From Balanoglossus misakiensis (taxonomy: Eukaryota; Hemichordata), in NCBI GenBank assembly GCA_040954595.2, contig CM082586.2, positions 6,386,001 through 6,450,000 on the forward strand: a stretch of DNA of 64,000 nt. Reading direction: 5' to 3'. Position 1 is the stretch's first letter; each line of letters opens with the position of its first letter. The position numbers and the translations under genes are program-made. The notes under the pieces were generated by a model, which had not been told where the DNA came from, did no database searches, and was given only the letters and a program-made list of their open reading frames with translations. Shown in pieces: positions 1 through 15,200 of this stretch.

Positions 1-258
1 ACACATATATGTACATACATCATATACATACACACACACGTACAGACACATACACCCAAATGCATTGAATTACAAGCAAACATGTGGCATGTGCTCAGGC
101 ATACTTTAGATGTTAAGCCTTCATTTTGGCATCCTGTTGCCAAAACCACAAAACAACTATTTAGTTGACTTGCCTAATTCATTTACATCAGTTACAAATA
201 CAATAAAACATAATAGCTTTGTATTTAATATAACTTTTTCTGGAACAATTCATTTCAG
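1..258 (+). other. Partial intron of the giant gene
   Basis: This is the 3' part of an intron that begins upstream of the window. The first ~58 bases are a degenerate CA/TA simple repeat. It ends in a good splice acceptor (TTCATTTCAG at 249-258). I see no coding sequence in it. The reading frame at the start of the next exon needs two bases of a split codon, and the first residues align to the middle of a repeat unit, so the gene must continue 5' of this point. Confidence 0.75.
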
Positions 259-3200
259 GATATGCCAGATTGTATGTGGATGGTAACTCAACAATTACAA
301 GAGTGAACAGTTTCTCAGGAGACAAAACTGCTACATTCGTCATTCCTGGTCATCAAGTCCTCTATGTAGAGTACATCGAAGGCCAAGCCACACATGTCAT
401 AACTCACGTCAATTACGAAGTCGGGGAAACTGCAACGCTAGTGTTTCCAGAGAGTCTATCCTTGGCTGAGACCAAGCTTGCTGTGAAAGGTCGTCTAGTA
501 GCCAGAGTTGTTGTCATTGAACCTCAGGGAGAGATGATACTGTACAATACCAGCTACACAGCCGTTACGTCCGGAGATGAGTTTATCGACACCAGCGAAC
601 CTGGGTCTTATTTGTTCACGTCTCTGACCATCAAGAGAAATGCCGTGTTAACAGTCACAATTGGTGGACTGACGATGACGGTCGACTTGTTTGAACTGAA
701 GAGGGACGTCACTTTGGAGGCTGAATACTTCAACATCACTGCAATTACAATTTACATCGACAGAAATGCCGTGCTGGATGTCACTGGCATGGCTCCGGCA
801 AACCCTGACCATCCGAGCGCTGGTGATCCGACAACAGCTGGTGGTGGTGCATACGCTGGCCCCGGTGGTGTTGCTAGTGGTGTCAGTGTAGAAACCGCAG
901 CCCAACCCTTTGGGACTGTTTACACCCCGCAAGAATTTGGCACGATGGGTGGTTCAGGTGGCACTGGTGGAGGTATAGTCCGCATAGTGACCTCAGAGCT
1001 ACATGTGAACGGGTACATCACAGCAGATGGTACAACAGGGGGTGGCAGTGGGGGTAGTGTGTGGTTAACATGCGACAACCTCCTCAACGGTTATGGTCAC
1101 ATCTCGTCCGTGGGTGGCCAAGGAACATCTGTGAATACCGGCAGTGGGAGTGGTGGACGCATTGCCATCTACACACCAGAAGTAAACCATTACCATGGAA
1201 CAATAGCAGCCGGAGGGGGCAGCGGAAGTAGCAGTGGCCCTGGTGGACCTGGCTCCATCTACATACACGAGATCAAGGAAGGCGTCCCGTATGAAACACT
1301 GAAAGTCGACAACAGCAACAAGCAAACTGTCCACTATTTCACCCTGAAAGAAAACTGGATTGACTACGAGATTGATGAGTTGCACCTCAACAACAAGGTG
1401 AAGTTCCAGCTGCCGCCGGACAACATCACGAGGGTTTTCAACATCCGCAAACTTGTGGGTGACGCTACCGCCTTGTATCACATTCACAATGGCCATTCGG
1501 GCATCCTGGAGAGAGAACTGACGGAGAATGTCACCAGCACCAAGACTCCGGTAAACATCCGCGTGGATGAGGGCGGTGAGGCCGTCATGGCCAGCAGCAC
1601 GTGGCTGATTGGTTTGGTGGACGACTACCCAGCGCTGGCCTTGTCCGGTCGATTAACCGGAGTACACAATCTGTTCCTCCATGACGAGAGAAGAATGGAA
1701 GTTACCAGGACTGCCCAGACTGCCGAGTTGGCTACATCAACAGGTGAACAGGTTGTTGATCCACCTGGCGAATTCACTTTCTCTGAGCTTGAACTGTACG
1801 CGGGCAGTCAATTGCTGTATGAGGCTGATATGGGTGCTGACATCAATGTCGGATTTCTCAATCTAAAGTACAGCGCACAGATTCATGCTGACTATCATAT
1901 TATCAAAGCGACCACTCTGGATGTGGAGATTGGTGGGTTGCTAACATGCTCCGGAGATGAACGTATACATTCAGAATCAATGGACACATCGCTTGGATCG
2001 GGAGACACGTACAGTACAGGCGATGCCGGTGCAGGCCATGGCAGTTTTGGTGGAGCTGGGAGACATGATACGGTTCTCGGAGGTAGACCGTATGGATCAA
2101 TATATGCACCACAAATGCCAGGAAGCAGAGGTTCAAGAAGTAATAAAGGTGGCGGCACAATAGTACTGAACACAACAGATGTTATCATAGACGGTGAAAT
2201 AAATGCTCAAGGGGGTTCTGCCACCGAGTCCTACGGCTCAGGAAGCAGTGGAGGAAGCATATGGATCGATACAAGGTCCATGGAAGGATTTGGTACAGTG
2301 ACTGTAAATGGTGGAGAGGGATTGTCATATGGAGGGGGAGGTTCAGGAGGCAGAATAGCCGTGTATTCGCAAGTGTTCAACGAATTCAGAGGTGGCTACA
2401 GATTTTTTGGTGGAAATGGCTACAATCAGTATGAGCGACCTGGCGGTGGTGGAAGTGGAACTCTGTACCTGCAGGAGCTCAGGAACAGCCTACCGTACGA
2501 GCAGCTGCGTGTCAACAACCTAGATCGCCTGGTCAGTCAGTATGTCACACTGGACGAAGAAGACACCAACAGCTATGAGTTTGATGAGGTGCATTTGCAT
2601 CAGTCGGGCTCCCTGCATATCAATGCATCGATTGCAAATGCCAGGCTGGTGGTACACAAGGTGGTGGGAGATCGATCCGGATTGCTTCACGTCCACGCGC
2701 TGCACGAGTACGTCATAGAAGTGGTGGAGTCCGTACCGACGGTTACCAAGCCGCCCGTCAATTTCATCGTGGATTCTGGTGCGGAAATCATCTTCCCGGC
2801 AACGCTCTATCTGATCGGTGATGGGGTGTCTCTCGGCAATGGCCGCGTCGTCTCCATGGAACTGAACAGCACGCTGACCAATGTCGCCGATCTGGTGATT
2901 GGGCAAGGCGCCACCATGTACTTCATGGAGAACGCCCACACCGCCGTCATAGAAAACAACGAATACCTGTACAAGGACCTTCCCGGCGAATTCCGGTTCG
3001 GCGTGCTGCAGCTTCAGGCAGAGTCCTCTTTCCTGTTCGCGCCGGACCTGGGAATGAAATGCAGCGTCACGGACCTGGACGTCAAGTACGGGGCCGTGGT
3101 GTCTGCTGAGAACATCCTGATCATGGCGTCAGAAGTGAACGTCGAAGACGGTTCAACTGTCACCTGTTCCATCGATGATCGGGATGAAGACACCTTAGTG

Positions 3201-6200
3201 CCAGATAAAGGCCAAGGCGGTGATGCTTTCTCCAGTACTGGTGGAGGAGGTGGAGGACATGCAAGTTTTGGTGGAACCGGGTACGGTACTTCAGGGATCG
3301 ACGAAGCATCAGGTGGATTGTATCTTGGTACGATATATGAACCGAGAGAGAGGGGCGGGGCTGGTGGGGCCGGCCCGTCCTCTCCAGGAGCACGTGGAGG
3401 TTCCTTTATGGAAATAGAAGTAGGTGGCACTCTCCACATAGATGGTGTTGTGAAAGCCAATGGTGGCAAAGCTGCGGCTGGTTCCAGAGGTGGCGGTGGT
3501 GCTGGAGGTTCGATCTGGTTGAAAGTTGGAGAACTCGAAGGCCATGGATTAGTTACTGCGGACGGTGGAGATGGGGATGGTTCTGGATCTGGTGGTGGCT
3601 CAGGAGGGCGTATAGCGGTGTATACTGACATCGAAAACAACTTCGAAGGTACTTATGATGCATTAGGTGGTGATGGAGACACAAGCAGAGGAACGCACGC
3701 CTATGGTGGACCGGGCTCTGTCTACTTGCAAGATGTTAGAGACATGTTACCGTATAGGCTGCTGAAAATCGACAACAACAACCGGGGCTGGCATCAGTAT
3801 TACACCCTGGATGAAGAGGACACCCTGCATTATGAGTTTGAGGAAATCGTCATTTTGAACGAAGCTGCACTGCAGACGACCAACGATAGCATGGAGCGCA
3901 GCGTCACAATCCACACCCTGACGGGAGACTTCACTGGTCTGCTTCACATGCACGAGAGCCACACGTTCTACGTGGACGTGGTTGACGCCAGGTCCTCCCT
4001 CTTGAAGACAGAGGTCAACATGAAGATTGATCCGGAAGCCACGGCAGTCTTGGCCACCACGGTCGACATCCGTGGAAAGGGAGATCCGGCTCTGGACTGG
4101 AACGGCCGAATGGAAGGCGTTAGACATCTGAGGATTGCCCACGAAAGGAAGGTGGTGATCGGTCCAGAAGCACACACCACGCTGATGATAGATAATGAGT
4201 ATGTATTCCACGATCCTCCCGGGACCTTCCGGTTCTCCAGCCTGGAATTTGGTGCCGAGTCCGAGATTTCATTCCCACCACCAATGGGTATTGACTTCAC
4301 TGTAGGCTACCTGGTGAGTGTCCTCCTGAGTTTTCTTTCTGCAAATAATTAGTCCAGTTTTCTAGTGCGCATTTATCAGAAAAATAGTGTTGGTTGTGCA
4401 TGCAGATATTATGAACCAGTTGGTTGTCAAAAATGCCATTAGTACCAACAGGTACTAGTGAGTCTGTAACTTGCACATATGTACTGGTAGGATATATTTT
4501 GTGAGAATTGCATACTGACAATGCATGTCTTTTGTTTGATGCCACCGCTCATAGAAAACATACACTATTGGTCATTGTAATTTCTCAAAGGAAAAGCATA
4601 GTAAAGTTATAAGCAGGTTAAACATTCAGTGATCTTAGCAGCAGACAGTAACAAAGAGTTACATTTCATTACAGGACATGAAATGGGCATCAAAATTCAC
4701 AGCCGAGTTCTTTGAGGTGTTTGCTACAGATTTCTACCTTGAACCAAGTGCTGCCATGATTTGCACAGGAAGGGGTCCAGAAGATGGTGGTCCGGGTGTA
4801 GGGCCATCTATTGGTACAGGAGCTGGACATGCTACATATGGTGGCAATGGTAGGTATTTGTGTTTTACTATATATGGTTGGTACTTTCCTTGCAATCATT
4901 TTATCACCAAGTCAAACAAACGTCTGAGGCAGTGTCAAAGCAGTCTGTTGTACAATAAATGTTTTGCTAATCCAGCACTAAACACAGACTTTGCTATGCT
5001 GGTTAACAAGCTTCATTTTCAAACTATTTATTTTCCTTTTGCAGCCACAGGAGGAACACCTGGTGGTGTGCCGTATGGATCCATTTACGAACCAGAATTG
5101 GGAGGCAGTCGTGGTGGACCATCTACAAGTGGGAATGCAGGCCCAAGAGGAGGAGGAAGGATACGAATTGTGGTCGGGGCAGTGTTCCACTTAGATGGTG
5201 AAATCAATGTAGATGGTGACAGTGCTAGCACTAGTTCAGGAGCTGGTGGAAGTAGCGGAGGCAGTGTTTGGGCAAACACAGGTGAGTGTTAATTAATAAG
5301 AGTTTAGTAGAATGCAATGTACAGATATGTAGATTGCAAGTAGTTTGTACATAAATCCAGTGGTTCATACTTTTAGAAAAAGAATTATCACAAAATAGCC
5401 ACATCTCTTGAGATTGCAAACATTTCTTGTTGCAAAAATTTCCCAATTACAGTATGGTGTGTTGTTTAATACTAGTAATATTTTCATGAGAAAACTGTTT
5501 TCCATACCTATACATTACAGGTCATTTCCGTGGACATGGGGTCATCAGTGCGATGGCCGGACAAGGTGCTAACAACGCAGGTGGGGGAGCTGGTGGCAGA
5601 ATTGCCGTTCATATCACCCACAAGGATGAATACAGAGGAGCTCTAACTGCTCTCGGAGCTGGTGGTCCAAGTGGCGGAGACATCGGTGGTACTGGGACTG
5701 TGTTTGTAGAGGAATACCGCAACCAGACGTACTTCAACCGGCTGTATTTGGATAACCAGAATGTGTTGCCGCCCAAGGTTTTCCTCCTTGATGAGAGAAA
5801 CCCGAGGACAGTCCGGGCTGGAGAGAAAGAACTCAACAATGCTGATTTTGGATTTGATGAACTGACACTTCAAAATGAGGTATTAAATTATAGTTAGTTC
5901 AGGCAACTTTCGTATTACATAATATATTTAATTGCAACCAAGGATAAACAGTTTTAACAATAGTGCACCGGTATGTGAATAAATGTCTTCAGTCAATCTG
6001 AATACCCCATGATGATTTCTCTTTTTCAAAGCACTATTTATTTCTTACTCATCCAGGGAGTGTTTGAGATCTCGAACATGAGTCAACCCAGCGTGGCAGT
6101 TTCCATCTACAATGTACTTGGTGACGGGACAGGGTTATTCAACATCAAGGGCGATCAGACTTTCTTCATAGAATACAGTCAGGCAGAAGAGCGACGCTCT

Positions 6201-9200
6201 GTGCCTCCCGTCAACTTTGTTGTCTTCAAAGACGGAGAGTTGTACATGCCGGCTGATGTCCGCATCAACGGCGGCAAATCGCCAGCCTTGTATTTGAATG
6301 GACAGTTGACGGGCGTGGTCAATCTGACAGCAGCTGAAAACAAGGAAATATATGTCGGACCAGATGCTACAAACGCCCAAGCGGAAAATGGCACCTATAC
6401 TGACACACCTCAACCAGGTATGTCTTGCCGAATTCGTTCATCACTGTATTGTATTGTGTTGTATTGTATTGTATTGTATTGTATTGTATTGTATTGTATT
6501 GTATTGTATTGTATTGTATTGTATTGTATTGTATTGTATTTTATAATTGTATTGTATTGTATTGTATTGTATTGTAATACATGTAATTATGAAATAAGCT
6601 CTACACATATAATTTACTCTTAGATGCATAGTACAGATAAACTTTTGTTCGTTAATCCATTAACACACAGATTTCTGAAGGCACAATTAAGACATGGAAA
6701 ATCACTTTTGTCTTTGTTACAGGTCGACTTTCTTTAGGACATCTGAAACTAGAAGCCCAGTCCCGACTGATCTTCCCGGAAAGTGTAGAGCTTGAAGTGA
6801 CCGACCTGACAATGAGATATGAATCCACAATCACAACAGAGCATGTCGTCATCAGTGCCTCTAACATTCACATGGAAGGGGAAGCCAGTATAGTAACATC
6901 CGGACGAGGCCCAGCAGCTGGCACAGGCGACAGTCCTGGGACCGTAGTAAATGGAACGACTTATGGAACTGGGGCAGGCCATGGCGGTTACGGTGGTGGC
7001 ACTGACAAGATAGACTACAGGACAGGTGTGTTTATATCTCTTCTGTCCACGTGAATGCTGTTGTGTTAATCAATGCATTTTTCATAAAAAGTTAGCAGTG
7101 GCATGGACTCGCTTGCTGTGCGAATCGGAGTGGCATGTCTGAGTGGGAATGATGTAAAATACAATTCAGATGTTGAATGCTTTTCACAAATGATCATATC
7201 TAATACTGTGTAATGTGGAGCCATTTTTATGTAGTGCACTTCACTTAAAAAGTTAGTTACCATCAATCTCTTATACCTGTTACAATACATGTTTAACATA
7301 GAACACTGTCAGTTAGAATGAAACAATCCCTTTATAATATCACGTAACTTTTCCTATTATAGGTATTGGCTATGGGTCCTACACAGAGCCATTGCACAAG
7401 GGCAGTGGAGGTGGTGGCCAGTCTGGTGGCGCAGGTGGTAGCACCATCAGAATAAACGTAGGACACGAGATTCACTTGGATGGACAGATACTCAATGAAG
7501 GACAAGATGCGACTGGAAGTAACGGAGGTGGCGGAAGTGGGGGCAGTATCTTACTCAAGACGCTGTTATTCTCAGGGCATGGAATCATCTCGGCTGAGGG
7601 AGGAAACGGTATGGGATACGGTTATGGTGGCGCTGGTGGTCGCATAGCTGTCCATGTGTCTTGGGTGCGAGAATATGCAGGCGTGTATAGTGTACTGGGA
7701 GGATTGGGTGGTTCTAGCCGTTCTACAGATGATGTTGGCAATGCAGCTGCAGGGACTACATACTACACCGACACAAACGACGGTGTCAACTTCCGGAGAG
7801 CGTCTTTCAATGAATATAATGAGACTCTCTGGCAGGATGGTTTCAGGAAACTCTTACTGGACAACGACAACAGAAATCACGTCCTTCCGACCATAATAAT
7901 GAATGAAAACGGCACTGATTTTGAATTTGAAGAAGTTGAAATCAAGAACCATGTAGTGCTTTGGTTGTTCGGGGACGAAGATGTACTGACAGCTCACAAG
8001 TTTGATGGCGACCGTACAGGCTTGTTGCATCTCAGGCCAGGCCAACAGATGTTCTGTGAAGTGGTCGAATCCCAGTCTGGTTTCACCATTGCACCTGTGA
8101 GCTACAAGATCGACAAAGGGGCTGAAATAATCTTCCCTTCCACCTTGACAATGCTTGGAACGAGAAGTGAAATTCATGGTTTAGTCACCGGTGTACATAA
8201 CCTTATCCTTGCGGAAGGAGCTGTGTCCGTCTTCACATCGTCTGCCCAGACGGCCCTCATGGAAAACGGCACCTACACACACATGACCAGTCCGGGAAAC
8301 ATCAGTTTCAGCACCATCACCGTCCAGAAAGATTCAGTGATGGAGCTGTCTGAGATCGAAGGAGACCTGACCATCACAGCATCCGACCTCGAGATCAAAT
8401 TCCACGGCACAGTCTACATGAACGAGGGAACTATCAGCACAGGACATGGATGGATTGAAAGCGAGGGGCTACTGCAGTTGAGTTACACAGGATATCTGAG
8501 TGAAACCGGACCTGGAGCGGGGAATACGTCCGTTGATGGTGAAGGCTACGGTGCAGGCCACGGAGGATATGGAGGTGCTCCTGATAGCCTCATAGGTGGT
8601 GATGCGTACGGCAACCTGTTTGAGCCCACCGAGAAAGGCAGTGGCGGCGGAAATGGCGGCGGCGCTGGTGGGAGCGGTGGTGGGCTGCTCTTCTGGGAGA
8701 ACGGAGGTCAGGTCAGAATTGATGGTTTCATCCGCTTGCAAGGAGCTGATGGCGACGGGGGAAACGCGGGTGGAGGCAGTGGTGGAAGTATCCTGATAGA
8801 CACCACAAACTTCACGGGACACGGCGAAATCAATGTCAACGGAGGAGTGGCCAGTGGTAGTGGTTATGGTGGAGCCGGTGGGCGCATTGCCATTCATGTT
8901 CATCACAAGAACAGATACGCAGGCAAATACAAATCAGTTGGTGGCAGGGGAGTCACCGAGCATTTTGCAGCGGCCGGCACTGTCTACAAAGAGGAAACAA
9001 CGAGGGGACCCCAGTACCAGGACATCAAATACGATACAGCGACGAATACATCGACCATCTCAGCTCTCCATTCCTACTTGTTTGTAGACAACGAAGACCA
9101 ACACGTTCCTTGGCTGTACACCATGCTGATGGAAGGAGAACGGGACTGGTACGAAGTGGATGAAGCCCACGTCATACGGCATGCAAATGTGCGCATCCAT

Positions 9201-12200
9201 CACCCGGTCGGCAGTCCAAACGTGACAGTGATCATCCACAGTTTCCTCGGTGACAGAACTGGCTTGTTCCACATAAGAGAAAACCAAGTCCTTTACGCTG
9301 AAGTTGTTGAGTCGGTCACAAATGAAACAGTGGCGTCTGTGAGTTATTACATTGACGACGGCGCGGAAATCGTTTTACCATCCGTAGTGAGCATTCGTGG
9401 AACTCGGACAGTTCTAGCTGGTATGATTACTGGAGTACACAACTTAGACATTGCAGGAGGCGGTGATGTTGTGTTTCTGTCCACTGGACAAACAGCCAGA
9501 GTGGAAAACAGAGAATATGTGGATATTTCACCGCCGGGCAACTTCACGTTTGGGACGTTCTCTGTCGAGAGAAACTCCAAGGCGGAGTTCCAGAGAATCA
9601 CACACGTCATGAGCGTGACAGCCTCGGAGTTCCGCGTCAAATACGAGGGACAACTCTACATGAACATGGCAGAAATATTCTGTTCTTACGCGTGGATTGA
9701 GAGTAGAGGCGCCTTCCATCTGGATGCCAGAGGGCACTACTCTGAAGTTGGTGACGGGGCAGGCTGGACAACTAATGATAGCATCATCGGTATGGGAGCG
9801 GGATATGGCGGCCAGGGTGGCGGCCCACCTCCGTACGGTGGCCAGGCACACGGCTCTATCTTTCGACCTACCATTCCCGGCAGTGGTGGTGGTAACGGTG
9901 CGGGGATCGGCGGACGTGGCGGCGGTTTACTGTGGTGGGAGGTTGCTGAGCGAATCGAACTGAACGGAGAACTGGCACTGCGAGGTGGCGGTGGCGAGGG
10001 CGTCGATGCCGGGGGTGGTTCTGGCGGCAGCGTGCTGATTCAGACCACGAATATGACCGGGCATGGCGACATCAGAGTAAACGGCGGACCGGGTAGTGGA
10101 CGCGGAGGAGGTGGCGCTGGTGGCAGAATCGGGGTGTTGTGTCGCTGGCGGTACCAGTACGGCGGACGATTTGTCAACTACGGAGGAGAGGGAGGCACGG
10201 AGGAGCACAAATACACACACGGCGGAGCTGCGGGAACAACCTACAAGGAAGAGAATCTGCGAGAACTGGAATACAGACACAAGAAATACGACAAGGTGTA
10301 CAACGTGACATTCCTAGCTGTGGACCACACTTACGTCCATATGGATAACGATGGAAAGGTTGTACCTCCTGCTTCAATGATCATGGAGACCTACCGAACA
10401 GACTACGAGTTTGAAGAGATGGAGATCACGTCAGCGGCCAGGGTTCTCCTGTACCATCCGGACAACGAAACAGAGGTGACTCTGGTGGCCCATCTTTTCA
10501 TTGGCGACCGAACTGGACAGTTGCACCTGCGCGTTAACCAAACTGCCTACATCGAGGTGGTTGAATCGGAGAGTAATGTAACAATGGCTCCTGTCAGCTA
10601 CATAACAGACGCAGGGTCAGAAATTGTTCTACCAGAAGAATTTCACATCCATGGCACAAACAGTACATTCGGTGGACTAATCACAGGCGTACAGCACCTG
10701 TACATCGAGGATGACGCATATGTTGTGTTCCAGTCCACAAGCCACACAGCTGTCATTGAGGATAGAGAGTATGTTCTCATCACGCCCCCTGGGAATTTCA
10801 CCTTTGCGACTATCACAGTGAAGAGAGGTGGGCATGCCGGTTTCCAGAAGATAACCACCACGATGAGGATCGACTGTGCTGAGTATAGAGTGAAGTACCA
10901 AGGCATCCTCTTCATGAACCACGCGGAGTTGTATTCCACCTACGCATGGATTGAAAGTCAGGGCGTCTTTCATCTCGACGGCCACGGGTACGGCGCAGAG
11001 AGAGGGCCTGGCGCTGGCAGAACCATCAACAGCATCGGGTACGGTGCTGCGCATGGTGGCGAAGGGGGAGGACCGAACACCACTCTTGTCAGCCAACCTT
11101 ACGATTCTGTGTACTCACCAGTGGTGCCGGGCAGTGGCGGTGGCAATGGCGCGGGCACCGGTGGCTCGGGCGGAGGGCTGTTATACTGGAAATCGAGCCA
11201 CTTTGTGGAACTCAACGGATTGCTCTCGCTTCAAGGTGCTGACGGACAAGGCAGCAATGCTGGTGGGGGAAGTGGTGGCAGTGTCCTCATCGAAGTGACC
11301 AACATGACTGGGCACGGCGAGATCAACGTCCAAGGAGGTGCCGGCTCTGGCTCGGGCGGAGGTGGTGCAGGAGGGAGAGTCGGAATCCACTGCCGGTGGC
11401 ATTACACTTATGGTGGGAAGTACACAGACCGGGGTGGCAGAGGAGATGGAAGCTATGATCTGCTACACGGTGCTGCCGCTGGCACGGTCTATGTAGAGGA
11501 AAACACCCGCCCTCTGCAGTACAGAGAAGCAAAGTACATAAAGGAGCTGAATACTACATTCCTTGAAGTGGACCACAAATACGTACACATTGACAATGAA
11601 GGGCTGAAAGTACCTGTAGCATCCATGCTCATGGAAGACAACACCATAGACTACGAGTTTGACGAAATGGAGCTGACCGGGGCTGCAAGACTTCTTGTCT
11701 ACCATCCACACGGTCAGGAAGTAACGGCTGTAGTGCACCGGTTCATCGGCGACAAGACTGGGCAGTTCCACCTGAGAAACAACCAAACTGTGTATGTGGA
11801 GTACGTGGAATCGATCAACAACAGAACAGAAGCACCTTGCAGTTACATTATTGATTACGGTGCAGAGATTGTCATGCCGTTTGAAGTTCACCTGCATGGT
11901 ACAGATACTCTGATTGAAGGTCTTCTGACTGCAGTTCATCATTTATTTATCGAGGAAGATGCCCACGTGCAGTTCACGTCCACAGCACAGACAGCCACGA
12001 TAGAAAATAGGGTATACACCCACATCACATCGGAAGGTAACTTCACAATGCCTCAAGTGATCGTCAGGTACGGCGGGGAGTTGATGTTCACCAAGATTGT
12101 GAAAGAGATGATCTTCAACGCAGCTTTCCTGGAAATCAAGTACCGAGGTCTGATATTGGCCAACCATGTCCTGATCGAATCCGGAAATGCGGATTTAGAG

Positions 12201-15200
12201 AGTGAAGGAGAACTGCGCATGGATGGAGCTGGATATTCCGGTGGTGCTGGACCGGGTGGAAGTCTATCAACAGGAGTCGGTGCTGGCCATGGCGGGCAAG
12301 GTGGTAGTGGTACAAGTAGTGATGGACAACCTTATGGTTCTGTATTCACTCCCATAGCCTTTGGCAGCGGTGGGGGTCCTGGGACTACTGGGCCAGGAGG
12401 TGCTGGAGGAGGGATAGTGTACTGGACTATCGGCACAAAGATCCATCTGAATGGTCTCATATCAAGCAAAGGTGAAGACGCGCAGATTACTGGTGCAGGC
12501 GGTGGCAGTGGAGGAAGTATTGTTGTCGAGGCAACTAATATGACCGGGCACGGTGAGATCAACGTCGATGGAGGCCAGGGGAAAACAACTGGATCTGGTG
12601 GCGCCGGTGGTAGAATTGGCGTTCACATACATCATATGAACACCTACGGAGGGCAGTACAACTCCAGAGGAGGTGCGGCTGGATCATCCCACAGCAATCA
12701 GAACGTCGGCGACGGTGCGCCTGGCACTGTATACAAATATGAATCGAATCGTGGCCCACAGTACAGAGAAGTGAAATACCATGATCCAGAGAGAAACATC
12801 ACTGAATACAAACCTCAGCATTCAATGCTGAAAATAGACGACGGCCACTTGGACTCTGACAACCCTGCGATGGTCATGGAAGAGGAAACAGTTTTCTATG
12901 AATTTGACGAAGTGCAAGTCAGAGGTCATTCGCTGGTGCATTTTTACCACCCTGCTGAAGCAAGGAATGTGACTGTGGTTGCTCATGAACTTGTTGGCGA
13001 CAAGTCGGGACAGGTGGTGATCAGAAACAGACAAATACTGTACGTGCACATTGTTGAATCGACACACACCTACTTGGAAATCCCATGCGGTATTCATGTC
13101 CATGATGGCGGGGAGGCAGCGCTTCCGACAACGGTAATCATACAGGCGGAAGCTCTCACTCTCGAAGGGAGAATGACCGGCGTAGAAGAGCTTGTCTTAG
13201 AACGAGAGGGCAACTTGATCTTAGGCGGGAAAGGTCACACTTCTGACCTTCAAGAAAAATCTGACTGGTACTCCGACACGCCTTTTGAACCATACACACC
13301 TGGCCTCTTCGTCGTTGCCAAAGTTTCAATCAACAACCTGGGACAGATAACCATAGACATCGACCCGCTGGTGTCCAGACTTGATGTCGGTGACTTCACC
13401 ATCAAGAAAGGCGGTCTGCTGAACTCGGATTCGCAGAACTTTGAAATAATTGCTGGCGAAATGGATATTGAACCTGGTGGTGTCATTGACGCTGTTGGCG
13501 AGGGACACCCTGCAAACTCCGGCCCGGGTGCTGGCTCATTCAGTTCTTACCGAGGATCAGGAGCAGGCCATGCAGCACAAGGTAAGAAAAAAAATCATCT
13601 GTCAACCGTGATTGTTTTTTTATAGTTGCAATAATGTATAACTAACTAGTCTAGTTATCAAGCTAACATTGTCCATTTAAACTTATGTCCAATTGTAAAA
13701 ATACAAAATTTCTCTTTGGCACTAAGAACTTGTCTCGCGAAGAACTGTCCAACATTTTTCTTTTCAAAGACACAATCCCCCCTAAAAACTAAAATCTGCA
13801 TGATTATTGTCTTTCAGGTGGAAGTGCCACAACTTCTGGTGGAGTTCCCTACGGAACTATCTACGGACCAACAGATATTGGAAGTGGTGGTGGTGGCTCT
13901 GATGGCGGAGCTGGCGGAGGAGCTGTATATATCGAAGTCGGCAAAGTGAGCTATTCCTTCACCTTAAAACATTTTTATTGTGGAAGTCCTAAACTAAACA
14001 TGTGAATCTATCTGACTACTGGAGTATTTCATTTAGAATTTAGTGTCAGTCACTTCATTGGGTATCATTATGAAATTCTAAGTGCCATATACCGTCAGTA
14101 GTACTGTCAACTCCAGAATATTCACTGTGATCTTTCACAAGAAGTCTGATTTGCTCTCTGCAATTTCATCAGTACCATCAACTCCCATTGCTATTATTAT
14201 CAAATATGTACTACTATATATACTCTCAATTATATTGTAGGACCTCTATCTGGATGGTACCATAGATATGAATGGTGAGAATGGCGTGACTTCCGGAAGT
14301 AATTCCTATGGTGGCGGCAGTGGTGGGAGTGTTTTCATTCAGGCCGGTATTGTCCATGGCTATGGTACCATCAACAGCAATGGTGGTGCAGGAGGTAAAG
14401 TCTTCATCCTTTTAAAAGTACAATATCATTGTTTGACAATATTTTGTTTACACTAGTTTGCTAGTCTGATCCTTGATGGTACAATATGGCATCTTATGGT
14501 ACAAGCTGTAAGCTGCATTTATCACGAACTTAGCGATAGCCAAAGAAAACGCGAAAATAAAAGATTGCGTGTAAATGTTTTCGGAATACGAGAATTTGAA
14601 AATTAGTCATAGCACAACAGTTGCCTCTTTTGATATTGCGAAAACTGCCTGTTTTACAGTAGTCACGTGCATACTATTTTGGCACTGGTGATTGTAACTT
14701 TAAAATAAACCTAAAAAAATGTTGTGTCTTCTATCACCTCAGGCTCTAATGCAGGTGGTGGAAGTGGAGGCAGAATAGCAGTCCACACCACAAGTTCATA
14801 CATGTTCCGTGGCACACTTCAAGCCACTGGGGGTTCGGGAACAAACCACGGATCACCGGGAACAGTGTATCTCCAGGAGAGTGTGGGCGACACACATAAA
14901 AAGAGTCTGTACATCGACAATGTCAACAGAGCAGATACGACCACACAGTGTTACAGACAAGTGGAACTTGACGAAAGTGGCCAAAGAGATTTCCATTTTG
15001 ATGTGGTCAGTCTGAACAGACGTGCTTGCTTGGTAACAAAAGCGGTGAGCATTGATTTATTTTGTAGAATGTACCTCAGTTAGGGGTGTCGTCAGTCTTG
15101 CACAAAGACAAGTAGCCATCTCCTCAAAAAAAACTCAAACATAAAATACTGTAAGTATTTAAACATAAAGTGACACAATGTGTTGGAACAGTAAGCATAC

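Noticed and set aside
3014-3640. Pro-rich minus-strand frame of 208 codons
   Set aside because: It is the reverse complement of Gly codons (GGN read as NCC) in a Gly-rich repeat.
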